Source: Camarhynchus parvulus (taxonomy: Eukaryota > Chordata > Aves > Passeriformes > Thraupidae). From it: DNA of 64,000 nt. Below are positions 24,283-35,597 of the stretch, in pieces. The position numbers were made by a program, and so were the translations under genes. Where the stretch lies: contig NC_044573.1 in the NCBI RefSeq assembly GCF_901933205.1, positions 87,006,546 to 87,070,545 on the forward strand, in the 5' to 3' direction. The notes under the pieces are model-generated. The model had not been told where the DNA came from and made no database searches. It saw only the letters and a list, made by a program, of their open reading frames with translations. Numbering within the stretch: position 1 is the first letter of the stretch; every line of letters begins with the position of its first letter.

Positions 24283-27200
24283 GTAAGTGGGTCTCCCCTC
24301 AGTCTCCCCCGGGAAGGGACGGGACAGGGGCAGGGCAGGGCAGTCCCCCGTCCCGCCACCATCCCGCTCGGCGCCGCGGGGCGTTCAAACGGGGGAGCCC
24401 GGGTCGCGGAGCGCGGGCGGCGGCGGGGGCGCTCCGGCCGCGGGCGGCGGCGGGGGCGGTGGCGGCCCGGGGAGCGCCTCCCGCCGCTCCCCCCGGCTCT
24501 GCCGGGGCCGCCTTGCGCAAGCGGCCGGGCCGGGGGCGCCACACGTGCGGTGTCGGCCAGCGGAGCGCCCGCTGCCCTTGTTTAGCCTGGAAAGTTAAAC
24601 TTTCTGCTTGAACTAACAAAGCCACCCCCCAAAAGTAACCCGCCGCAAAACGAGCGACAACACACAAGAGAAAGAGAAAAGAAGGAAAGCAGCAGGAATG
24701 CTTGCGGTGTTGTTTTTCACTTGGATTTGATTGCCTTTGTATTTACAGAAAATGTAATTTAATAATTAAATAATTGCCTGTTACTGCTTAATGTAAGGTA
24801 ATTATTATTTATTCTTGATACAATTCTTTAATAGAAAGGTTGGTGGAAGGCAGGTGTCGTAAAACGCCTTTTTGTTCTGTTAGAGGTTGGTCATGCCAGG
24901 CCCTTAAGCCGTGGGGAGGCTCCTTGGCCGAGCCGTGGGCCAGAGGTGCCCAGGTGGATGCCCTAAAAACCATACCTGAGAGTATGCAACAGCTTGCAAC
25001 AAGCTGTTCTCGAGGTGTAAATTTCCTGGCAAGGTTGAGACTTTATGCAGAAACTGTCAAAGTAATCACATTTCCATTGGAAAAGCGATAAGGACATCCT
25101 GAGGAAAGCACCATGGCCAGGTGCTTGCCAAGGACTGGCTGTACAAGCCTGAGGTTAGAGCTGCTCCCTAAAGTTGCTGAATAGGAAATTTTTCAAATCC
25201 TGTGAATATTAGTATGGCAGGTAAGCTCTTTGTCTCTAGGTACTAGTTTGAAACCCCTGTATAATGTTGCATAATTTTCTTTAGTGGACATTTGTCATCT
25301 GCTGCATTTGTGAAGTCTGTGATATTCTCCAAATCTTTCTGTATAAAGGCATAGTTACTTCTTACTCATAGAAAAAGGTCTTTTCTTGCTGGGTTCCCGG
25401 TAATGGCATTAGAAAGGTCTGAGCATGTTAATAGAAGGACAAGATGATCGCATCAATACAGGATTCAGAATTTGTGTTCTTCAGCAGAAGATCCAGTTTT
25501 AGCAGCTCCATTTGAGTTTAAATTCAACTAAAGGCCATTAATAGCACTTATTAAAAATGTTTTAAGTGACTGATCCCTGTGTTCAGGTAGAGAAGATGGG
25601 CTGGGATTAACAGGCAAGGTTGTTTCTCAGAGGATGAATGACAACTTTCCTGGTGCTGGTAAAATTTGTGATCGTGTACGTAAAGTGTGATAAAGATCTG
25701 TAAGCTTCAAGAAATGGGCCTCATTCTGCGCTACCTTGCTAATGTAATTGTTGACCCGAGGAGGACCTTTGAAGAATCAAGTTTATTATGCGGAAATCAC
25801 AATACATGGTTGAAGAACACATCAAAAAGTTATTAAGAATTTTGTCCAAACCTCTACTGTTTTATGCAGAATTATATGGTTCACATGTTCAGTTTCTGCA
25901 CAGTTGCTCTTAGCTTCTAAGGAGAAAAATACCTGTGTAAAGACATGTAGAGTTTTTGTCAAGTATACCTGAAGCCACTGTTTTAATTTAGGCGTTCTCT
26001 TTTGTTTCATATGAATGTATCTCATGCTGATGTCCTTAATTTCAAAAACCAGGATTAAAATTTTTTCATTTGTCTCAAGTGTTCTGTGATTTATTCCATG
26101 CTGGCAAATTTTACATTTACTTTCTTAAATTAATGTGCACTGCTTTAAGCTTGTTTTTTAAACAGCACTTGTTAATCAAACATCAGCTTCAAAGATGTTC
26201 ACTGTAAAATGACTGTTCTTGTTTGGAAGATGTTGCACCAGAAGTCTCACCTTTTCAAGGTTACTTATATTTATACCCTGCTTTCAGCATAATTCTGAGC
26301 GTAAGTTGCTGTATTTGACCTCTTCCACACTTAACTAATTCATTATGTTCAATGAAAAGTCAAGCAATATATGATACTATTGTGAAAAACAAATGAAAGA
26401 ACCAAAACAAATAAAAGAAATGCATGTGAGGCAGAACACACAAGTAATAATTGGTTTACTTTTTATTTGTTCATAACATTCCATATTTGATATTGCACAA
26501 TGTTATATATTAAGTATAGTCCTATTCCCTTAAGTTATTTTCAAAGGACAGAATGAGGAGAAGAAAAAATAAATTCAGACAGGCTTTTGAAATAAACACA
26601 TCTTTCACAACTGTATATATGCAGTCAGTGGAAAAAATACTATTTTAGAAGTATATCCATTCCACAGTAGTGAGAATTTTAGGAATATCTTTCATTTGCC
26701 TTTGTAAAATCATATTTATTCTTACATGTCGTAATAAGACTGACTTTTAAGACTGACTGTGTTACTGCAGTGACTAGAGAATGATTTGTCCTGGAGGGCC
26801 CTAAAAGAGGGGTGTGTTGGAATCTCAATGAAGTCACCTGTATTACTGTGCAGACTCTTGAGAACAACTCAGCTGCATTTTGTACTCTAGGTTGTTCTTC
26901 ATTCTGTATCTAAAATGTCTTGAAAACCTGGTCTAGATGATTGGGCTGGTCCTGATGTGACTATTTTAATTTTACAATATGTTAAGAGTTTAATCTTTGA
27001 ATCTGTCTTGCCTGTACTGTGTGCTTGGTTCTCCGTCACCTTCTGCTACAGGCTGTCTCTGCATCTGTGAGAAGGGAAATAGTATCCCTCCTGTTTTGTA
27101 ACATTTCATTTCTTCTTGGGAGAGCAGTGTAGAATGAATCCCTGAGTAGCTATCAGAGGAATCCATGTAGTTCTTGGTTTGGGGAAGAGCAGTCAGATCC

Positions 27201-28835
27201 CTTTCGTGTTCTGCTTTCCAGTTCACCACAAAGAGCTACTCTTGAAGCAGCAAGGAACACTCCTTTCCCCCAGGCTCGAAAGCAATCCTATCTGGGAAGA
27301 TCTGCCCTGCTACTTGGCTGAGAGACAGGATTCAAATGGAATTATTCCATATGACATGCTGATGCCAGCTTCAGATCTGGATTTTTATTTCTTGGTCTTT
27401 TTTTTAACCTCAGACTTCCCAAGTTTCTTATAAATCTTGGTTTAATTGAACATTTAATTGGTATCTGAACTATCAGTAGATAGGGAGATTTTTATTTTCA
27501 TTCCTTTAGGTTAATATAGCTAATTTACATTTCCTTTTGGGAAGATTTAAACTGTTCCCAACAGACAGTAGAAAGCAATTGCACTGTTTGCGAAAATGTC
27601 TGGAAGGTCTTCATGGGAAGAGGGAATTAAGTTACATTTATATGCCAGTAAATTAAATCAGAACTGCATATGTCTATTTGCTGTTATACTGCTATACTAT
27701 TAATTAGGCTTGTAAGGAAACCCAACGTTAACTTCCAAGCTATCAAGCTTTTTCTAACTATTCTGCCTTCATTGGATGTTCTTCCTACTTCTGCAGTCTT
27801 TCTCTTAAGCTTCATGCCCTAGCCCTGGAAGATGTGCTACCTTCTTTCTGTTTTACATGGCTATGCTGATGCTGCTGCCCTGAAACACCTTCCCCACCTT
27901 TTTTTGGTGAGTTACTGAGGGTTGCAGAAATGTGAAGGAAGAAACATTGTGTATTTGTTCTCTCTCTTTCTTAAATCTCCAATGTGCAGCACAAAGCAAC
28001 TGTTTCAGAACTTGCTAAATGAAATAAAGTGTAAGAATGAATTTATAAAACATCAGCAGTAAACAACTTGTTATTAATGTTTTGAAAAAATAAAAAAGAT
28101 TAAAGCAGCCGCTCCTTTTGGCAGAAGGAATGAGCAGGGTGGAAACAAGACATCAAATTGCTGATTCAGAGTTTGATCCCAGATGTGGGAGGATAAATCT
28201 TTCTGGAGTTCCTCATAACTCACTGAAATGAGGTAGGCTGATCCTGCTTGGGAGCAACAAATGGATTAGATCAGCATGGGAGAACAGATAGATAAGGAGA
28301 AGTACCTGAATGACTGTGGTTTCAAAGAAGCCAAAGAAAAGAAATGCGTTGCAGATTCAGTAATGTATCAAAAAGTAGGAAATTTAATTGGTTTCTGAAG
28401 TGTTTCTTTGGACAGTACTCAGTCAGGTGTTGCAAAGGGCATTTTGAAACACAACCTGTGGTAGTTTATTGGAACATGCATTGGGTATGTATTGGTGTTA
28501 CTGGTATGGATGTTTGGTGTACTGTGAGCTCTGACATAGCTTATAAGATCAACTTCCTAAAATCACTGAATTATGTGTTTCATTTACTTTATATAAAAGT
28601 TATCTGTGTCTCTAATATAATATTGTCTATCTATTTAATATTTATCTATCTCTTTAATATTTAATTTTTGGCAATAGAAGTCCCTGAGACTTTTCAGAAT
28701 ATTTTTAAAATCTTGGAAAATGCTAGAAAAACTTAGAGCAACTTTACCAGAAGAGTATTTTAGTTAATAACTGTGTGCGTGTCATAGTTATCTAGAAATA
28801 TTTTCATTGTTTTCTTACTTATTTTCTCTTTGCAG
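24283..28835 (+). other. FAM83B: FAM83B intron 1
   Basis: It runs from the GTAAGT donor at 24283 to an acceptor with a T-rich tract ('cttacttattttctctttgcag') ending at 28835. The first 300 bases are still CpG island. The remainder is AT-rich with no recognised repeat or gene. Open frames here, such as the 106-codon + frame at 28344-28664, carry no known domain. Confidence 0.7.
24413..24458 (+). repeat. GC-rich tandem unit with G-quadruplex potential
   Basis: A 19-base G/C unit starting 'gcgggcggcggcggggg' occurs identically at 24413-24431 and 24440-24458 (27-base period). The cluster of G-runs continues to about 24472. It lies just downstream of the putative exon 1 donor, within the CpG island. 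Confidence 0.85.
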
Positions 28836-28895
28836 ATACATTTCATCTGCTCATGAATGGACTCTTAAAAGAATTTATACAAAATACATGTGAAA
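28836..28895 (+). other. FAM83B: FAM83B 5' UTR part of exon 2, with upstream ATGs
   Basis: Sixty bases lie between the AG acceptor (28834-28835) and the start codon. They contain three upstream ATGs. The one at 28853 opens a 25-codon frame that stops at 28930, overlapping the main coding sequence out of frame. The one at 28857 is followed by two codons and a stop. The one at 28888 is followed directly by TGA. Their contexts are weak (C at -3 for 28853, T at -3 for 28857 and 28888), whereas the main ATG has A at -3 and G at +4. Leaky scanning would allow main-frame translation. Confidence 0.75.
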
Positions 28896-28930
28896 ATGGA
28901 AACTTCATCTTTGCTGTCCTCCTTACATGA
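28853..28930 (+). CDS. Overlapping upstream ORF in FAM83B leader
   Basis: This is a 25-codon open frame beginning [10 protein letters not shown], in the +1 frame relative to FAM83B and ending 35 bases inside its coding sequence. Upstream ORFs that overlap the main start normally reduce translation of the main protein. The start context is weak. I propose it as a regulatory element, not as a functional peptide; expression is unproven from sequence. Confidence 0.35.
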   Translation: MNGLLKEFIQNTCENGNFIFAVLLT

Positions 28931-29339
28931 TGAATGCAGATCAGACAACTATATTGAACCTCATTACAAGGAATGGTACCGAATAGCTATTGATGCTCTG
29001 ATTGAAGGAGGTTTAGAAGCCTACAAAGAATTTCTTTCCAAAGAGAGATGCTCAGAGTTCTTAGCGGATGAGGAAATTGATTATATTTTGAACAATGTTC
29101 ACAAACTTCCCCAAAACACAATTTATTCCTCTAACCATGCCATTGATGATACCTCTTCCTCGGGAACCTACTGGCCCATTGAATCCGATGTGGAAGCTCC
29201 AAATCTTGACTTAGGTTGGCCCTATCTGATGCCTGGAATTTCTGGTGGCACAAATATTGATCTGCTTTTTCATCCACCACGAGCACAGCCTTACACCATA
29301 AAGGAAACTGTTCGGAAGATGATACGAGATGCAAGAAAG
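28896..29339 (+). CDS. FAM83B: FAM83B coding exon 2 (codons 1-148), DUF1669 N-terminal part
   Basis: This exon encodes the N-terminus of FAM83B. FAM83 proteins share a DUF1669 domain with a phospholipase-D-like fold lacking PLD activity, which anchors casein kinase 1 isoforms. FAM83B is also known to promote EGFR, RAF/MAPK and PI3K signalling. The 148 codons begin [10 protein letters not shown], a close match to vertebrate FAM83B, followed by [12 protein letters not shown] (residues 18-29), an acidic helix-rich part (41-66), TYWPIESD (91-98), DLGWPY (105-110), HPPRA (126-130) and IKETVRKMI (135-143). An in-frame GTG two codons upstream is not the start: the ATG at 28896 has a strong Kozak context and matches the family N-terminus. 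The exon ends DARK at a G|GTAAAC donor (29340), phase 0. The frame runs on into the intron to a stop at 29388-29390, so intron retention would give a truncated protein of about 164 residues. The family assignment is firm; the B paralogue rests on the whole-exon match by recognition. Confidence 0.95.
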
Positions 29340-32300
29340 GTAAACAAGAAAAATAATATTGGGAAAAAAGTGGCAATAATAATAATCTAGTTGGTATTTT
29401 ATTACAGGGTTTTTTTTTTATTTTTATTTTTGTCCTGGCAGAAAAAAAATATCTGGTTGCTCACAATTCAGTAGGAAAGGGTTTTCCAGACTGAGATCAG
29501 TCCTTTGGTGTCACATGCACCAGTGTTATTAACCTGAAATCAGGGGGATCAAGGGTTAATTGAACGGATTAATTAATGCTACCATTATAATGAATAATTA
29601 CCATTTTACTGTAATGCTGACCAGTGCATGAGACGTTTGTAGATAATCAGCACACCTTTTCTTTGACCTCAGTTGAATATACATTGATACAATACTGTAT
29701 AACTTTAGGATTTATACTGATGTTTCTGTCTTGCATCAGAGGGAACATGCACTGATTTGGCACATGGCTTGGCAGACAGTTATAAGAAAACAACTGTGTT
29801 CATCCAACTCACGTACCTTGGGAGTCTGGTTTTCTGATTTTGGCATGTCCTTCCAGAAATCAAACTCTGAATGAAAAAAACAAACTAGACTAAGCAACAA
29901 GGAAATAGATCTTACTTGTGTATCTTGGCTTCATTTCTGATTAATGACTAGAAAATTTGGACATTTTTCCAAATGTACCTGTCTCCACTTAGGAGCACTT
30001 ATATCTTGAGTTTCCTACAGCACACCTGGCTGACACCTTAGTGACAGAATGTTGTATGTACAAACCACTTTTGCTCTCAGTGTGTCAGCTTAAAACTTTT
30101 AAGTTTCCAATTTTTAAAACAATGTCAGTTAAAAAAAAATCAGAAAAAGTATTAGCATGCAGATTTGTTTGACACAGGTTCATAATACATCTTTAAAAGG
30201 TATGACAGTGTTTCAGAAGTATTTCTGGCAAGTATGTTAAATTTTCCCAGTGAAATCCAGTTGTGTCTTGCATGACTCTATGAGCTTTAAATTGGTAGAA
30301 GGGGCTCTGTCTCACAAACATCTGTAAACACTTTGGTGGCTGAAATATGTGTGCAAATGTGTGCTATAGAAACGAACTGAACAGGGCAGGGCAGGGAAGG
30401 ACTGCGTCTTTTTACAATGTCTCTGTTATATTTAGATAAAGCATATAATTTGTTGCCATAATAGAGTTATCACTAGGTCTTTTATCCTACAGTTTATAAT
30501 TTAGAATGACTATGCTCAAGGAAGAGTTCATTATTTCTCTCCGTCTCTATCCCTTTCTGAGTGAGATTGGATGTTTTCTGTTCTGGTATGTAGTGAGATC
30601 TGACTGTAAATTGCCCAAAATACTCTTTCAACTGCAGCTCCTGACCTACCAATGTATCCACTGTAAGGGAAACAACTAAAACACTGTTAACTCTGTTGAG
30701 AAGACTAGTTCAGTTTTGCTTCAAGGTCTTGAAATGCCATGAAGTTAGGCCATTCCCCCTTAGTTGCTCCTTTAATGCAACTGTAGAAAAAAATTCGGTG
30801 TGCTTCTTGCTTTGCTTTGGAAGGAGGTTGAATGCATAGTGCATTGCTGCCTGGTGTGCTTATGTTGCTTCCACTTTATAAAGAGGATCTTTTATGCGTG
30901 TCACTGTCAAATCTGACAGCTGAAAGGTTTGTTTAGTTGATCAGCACAACCTCAACATCAACAACCACAACACTTTTGATACAGTGATATAGATCGGCTG
31001 CTTCAGGGACCAGCAATTAAATCTAAGAGACATAGTGTTGTTCCGCCTCTTTTGTCTGCAGATGGATAGAAAAGTTTAAAATATTTTTAAGGTAACCTAT
31101 TTAAATCATGCTTACAGTAGGTAATCCCTTTGTAAACAGCCTAGTGCACTTCTCCTAAGCCACTTAAAAAATGTAGTTATATTAAACAGCGTTCTTTGTT
31201 ATGTAGTAGTGGAGATGTGTAGTCTTGAGACTATTCAAAGGCAATAGGATAATGCTGCACATGAAAAAGAGAAACCTGTAAAGAATAAATCAGAAAATCA
31301 TATTCAGCCAACACAGCTCTAAGCAAAATCTGTGGGAATTTCAGCAGACTTCTGTGTGAAAATAAACAGGCTATTGGAGGTGGGCATGTTCATACCACTT
31401 AAATTCAAGCACCAAGCCTGAGTGTCTGAGTTCAGGCATTGATTTCCCTGGGCTACCTGACAGCTCAGTGTAGTAGGAAACCAGCTCCTACAAGGGCAAG
31501 GCAGAGAATATTTCTGCACTGATTCACTCCATGAATGAACCCATTTGATGTGTATTTATATGTATAAACTATCCCAAAAATTCATGAAGGAGACTGAGCC
31601 ACTTGAAACCTAGATGCTTTTGAATATTGGGATATATATAAGGATAAGATGACACTATTAGTGGACTTATTCTTGACCTCTTTCATGCTTGATGCATCAC
31701 AGTGTCACTCCTTAAAATGATTATTATGTATGTTAATTTTGACCTTAAGAAGATGTTGTAAACAACATTAAGCAACTTGCTTGCTGACTGATTTTTTCCT
31801 GACTAAAGAAAATCATTTGTAAGCCCATGCTACACTAGAATAAAACCAGTGACTATAGAGAAGTGTTGTAATAAAGTCTTGTCACGTATTCCTTGAATAC
31901 ACAAGCAGCATAAAAATTATAGACATTACTTTAATTGTAAAATACAGGTGATATAATAGTGGAATTCTTACAGAAAAAAGATCAATAGTGTTACGTCCTA
32001 GAAAAATTAGCTAACCATTTTAAAGAGATGAATCCATGCCCGTGATACATGTTTCTGAAGGTTTGTTAGAGCAGGGAAACTGTATTGTACACAGCATGGC
32101 ATTACATTGTCACCCATATACTACAGCACATCTGTGGGATAGATGTGATGTTAGCAGAGTGCCTTAGGTAAAACCAAGATGTCAACAAGATGGGCTTACA
32201 GTTGGTGTAACCAGACCTCATCTCTAAATGAAACAGCTTGCCAGCCACCCTCCTCTGTCAACATAACCTGTGTTCACACAAGGAGGCTGTTTGGCGTGAC

Positions 32301-35300
32301 TGTGTCAACTGGGGAGACACGAGTCTTTTTTCTCATGTTGATATAACCATGTGAGGAAAAAGCACTGCAAGGTCTGTCTGACCTTAATGATGGAGACTTT
32401 TGTAAACAAGCTGGTAGCCTTATTTCTCTTTCGTTTTGGAGGCTTCTACCTTTAATCACTGGCAAGTTTCCGGCTTCTCTGAGGCTTGAGGTGCTCCTGC
32501 AGCCTGACTCATCGTGGCTGGGCTGTCTGAACAGCAACTGATAATGTTTAGCAGTTTTTACTGAGAAGATTATTCATCTGGGAAATGATATCAAGATTAT
32601 TACTCATCTGTGTCAGGTTGTAGTGGGTTGATGCTGGTTAACATGAAACTTCCTTCATTTAGTACACTGTAACACAGAGACTTCAATAATGAAGTGTTCT
32701 CTCCCTCTGTGACTTTTCCTAAGAGTTGCCTCAAAACCATCAGTTATGAGCTTGTGCATGTGTGCAAGAAATCTCTTGTACTATTTTCTCAGGTGTGATT
32801 GACAGGGTGAGGCCACAGGGAAAGGACAGGACAGGACACCAAAGGGACCTTCTGGCAGTGTGTTTTTCTGTTTTACAGCAACTAGATTCCTCTGTCGACC
32901 ATGGAGACGTTCCTACACAGTTTGAGAGAGAAGGCACAGCTCAGACTCATATCCTAATAAGGATCTGCTCTTCCTGGAGAGAATTAAAACCTGTTTTTTA
33001 AAGAACTATGTTGCTTAGACAACCCAAGGGTTACTAGTTTGTAGCACACACCAGAAAATACTTAAAGACTTTCTGACGTACTTTTGGGATTTATAATGGA
33101 ATGTATGACGTAGCACATTATTCAAAAAATATGCAATACTTTTCACTGATTTTATTTTATTCAAATATACTAACAGTCATAAGCCTGGGTTCATGAAGTC
33201 AGTGATATCTGTAAGAATTTTTAAAAAATATAATTGCTTAGAAGCTTAAATAAAAATAAAAATGGTTAGTGTATTATAATTTTAGAAAATAAAAAAGGGA
33301 GTTGTTTTTGCTGAAATACTTATGATTGGGGTTTTTAATGAGAAAAGTTGCAAAACTTGGACCCTTGGGAAAGAATTACATTATGCACTGTGAATCAGTG
33401 TAACTTGTTATTAGTCTTGCTGGACACACTCTAGGTAAGCACTTGGTCAAAAAGGTGTTTCTTTGTATTCTTGTGAAAGAGAGTTATGTACAAAATGTAA
33501 TGCCTGCATTGTTTTCTATAGCAGTGGACTTCATCAAATAAAAACTAGTTGATTAATTTTACAAATATATAAAAAGGAAAATATTTTCTTTTAGTTTTAT
33601 GGGGTTTTTTATTTTGTTGTGTATTGTTTCAAGCGAGAGTAAAAGGTGTGTATTATGGAAAAAAATATTCACTATTAATTCGTTACTACTTGGTATTAAT
33701 TATTATTAATTATTCTTCCTTCTTCACTATTATGTACTGTTAATCTCATTTGGTCATGTGTATAATGCAGTAATAATAGTGTAGTACTGGCTGCAGTCTA
33801 GTATGAAAGAAAATCAGATTCTTACATGCAAATTTGAAGAGTAATGTTTCTCTACAGGAGAAAACTTGTAGAATATGGATGTGTTGAGCAATCTTTTATT
33901 TCTCTTTCACGAGTACTTTTTGCCAACTATTTTAAATATAATTTGAACACAGACTGGAACAATGATAATGAATAGTCCTTATGGCAGTGCTTGTCTCAGC
34001 TCACTAGTTGCATCGGTTCAAGCAGATGAGAGAGGGGCTGCACCTTTTGAATGCAAAAACCAGAGCAATCTGCTGAATTCAGGGAGAAAGAATAGATACA
34101 GTAGTTGCCCCACTCAGACATTTTCTGTATTATCTTTAAAGTGTTAGATAATCAGCAGATACCATTTTTTAAGATGAGAGTAATGCACAGAAATACTCAG
34201 TTTCTGGCTGAAAACATATAAGGCAGCATTTTCCCTGCCAAGATATTTTGCCCCACAAGGATTTCAGCAGGTGTCTTTTGGTTCAGCTGCTGTGCTGAAG
34301 GGTGAATTCATCATTAACTTTCTCTCAAAGTCTGTTAAAAGACTTCCTGATGGTTGAAAACCAGCATGGCAGTCCTGTGTATGGTTTCCAGGTGAAACAT
34401 AGTTTATAGTTTGTGATAGATTTATTTCAGAAAGTGAGATAGTGTCCCATTTTTTCTAATTGCACAGAGTACATGCCATGTGCTGGAAGAGGACTCTTCT
34501 TGCTCTTGTTGCTACTGTGTGACCCAGTATCAATTTTTTGTCATCACAAAGTAGTGCTGTTCACAACAAGTAATTATTTCAGGCATTTTCTCTGCTTGGA
34601 ATTGCCTTAGGAGTCCTCACACTGTTTTACCTGCCTGGCCTGTCCCGTTCTCTCCCTGCTGTCCTGCTCCCCCCACGCAAGGGTAGTCCCAGAGCAGTCA
34701 CAGCAGTGCCCTCAGTGCAGGCAGAGAGGACTGCCATCCATGGGACACATCTGCAAGCAGTTTTATAGTCTGGAAAATCTGGGATTTTTGTGAAATCCAA
34801 TTCTTATGTGCTCTAAACATGAAACCCACAGCTTTTCCTGGTAGTGCTCTTGTTACGTGGGGAGGATATATAAGTGAAGAGCAAGCAGAGTGCAGAGCCT
34901 GGGGAGTGGGGATCTTTGAGAACATAATTTTTAATTAGCTGTGGTCGTTTTGTATTCACAGGTTTCTATCTTTGCAAGACTTTTGACATCTTCAATACTA
35001 GTATTAAAAGATGTAATTAAATAATTGATAGGTATTGCCATTTTTACGTCAGAACTGTGCTAATGTGTTATCAAAATACCACACCTCTGTGATGAATTTA
35101 AAAATAGAATAAGGAAGATAAAAGGCCAGATATTGCATGCAGCTGTATTTCTTTATTAATGTGTCTCATTCACATACATATGAGAAGTAAGCATACACAT
35201 ATGCTTTATAGCAATTCCTTTCATTAAAACATTTTCTCTCATTGACATAAATCTCTGTCAGTCAAAACAAAAGTGCCATTAAGAAGTCATTTACGCTTTT

Positions 35301-35579
35301 TGCACATTCAGTAGATTAAAGCGTTCTTTATCATATTCAACAATAACTTTGTACTACATTATGCTGAAGCAGTTACAGATCAAAATATGCTATAAATACA
35401 TAACTGTTGATTTAAAATAATTTTGCCCAGGCAGAATGCTTCTTTCAGTGCTCAGACTAGTGTACTGGGGTTTTGTCCCTCTCCTTTTCTTGCTAGTCCA
35501 AAAAATACTGGTAATGTTGAAGTGCTGCTTTTGTTCATCTGAATTCCTCTCCCGGAGAGATTTCAATTTTTCTGTTGGC

Positions 35580-35597
35580 TTTTTTTTTTTTTTTTTT
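35580..35597. repeat. Poly(T) tract
   Basis: Eighteen consecutive T. This could be a simple homopolymer or the tail of an inserted retrosequence, but I see no recognisable element next to it. Confidence 0.9.

Larger units (their letters stand above)
23860..24570 (+). promoter_or_regulatory. FAM83B: CpG island promoter of FAM83B
   Basis: This block is strongly GC-rich with many CpG dinucleotides, in sharp contrast with the AT-rich DNA on both sides. It holds Sp1-like GC boxes (for example around 23990-23998), a canonical CACGTG E-box at 24542-24547, and G-run clusters at 24413-24472 that could form G-quadruplexes. No clear TATA box is seen, as is usual for CpG-island promoters. It lies about 4.3 kb before the exon with the FAM83B start codon and is the only such island in the window. 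Assigning it to FAM83B is therefore an inference from position and from a good splice donor inside it at 24283. The long open frames on both strands here come from the near-absence of AT-rich stop codons. Confidence 0.8.

Noticed and set aside
23828..24667. Several long open frames on both strands in the CpG island
   Set aside because: High GC removes stop codons; the proline, alanine, glycine and arginine-rich products are typical artefacts of GC-rich promoter DNA.
28890..28895. In-frame GTG two codons before the FAM83B ATG as an alternative start
   Set aside because: Vertebrate initiation here is explained by the ATG at 28896, with a strong Kozak context and a match to the known METSS N-terminus; the GTG is only an effect of permissive start codons in ORF finding.
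32618..32650. 'tgtagtgggttgatgctgg' as the start of another avian LTR
   Set aside because: Only about 20-25 bases resemble the LTR terminus, and the following sequence does not continue the match.
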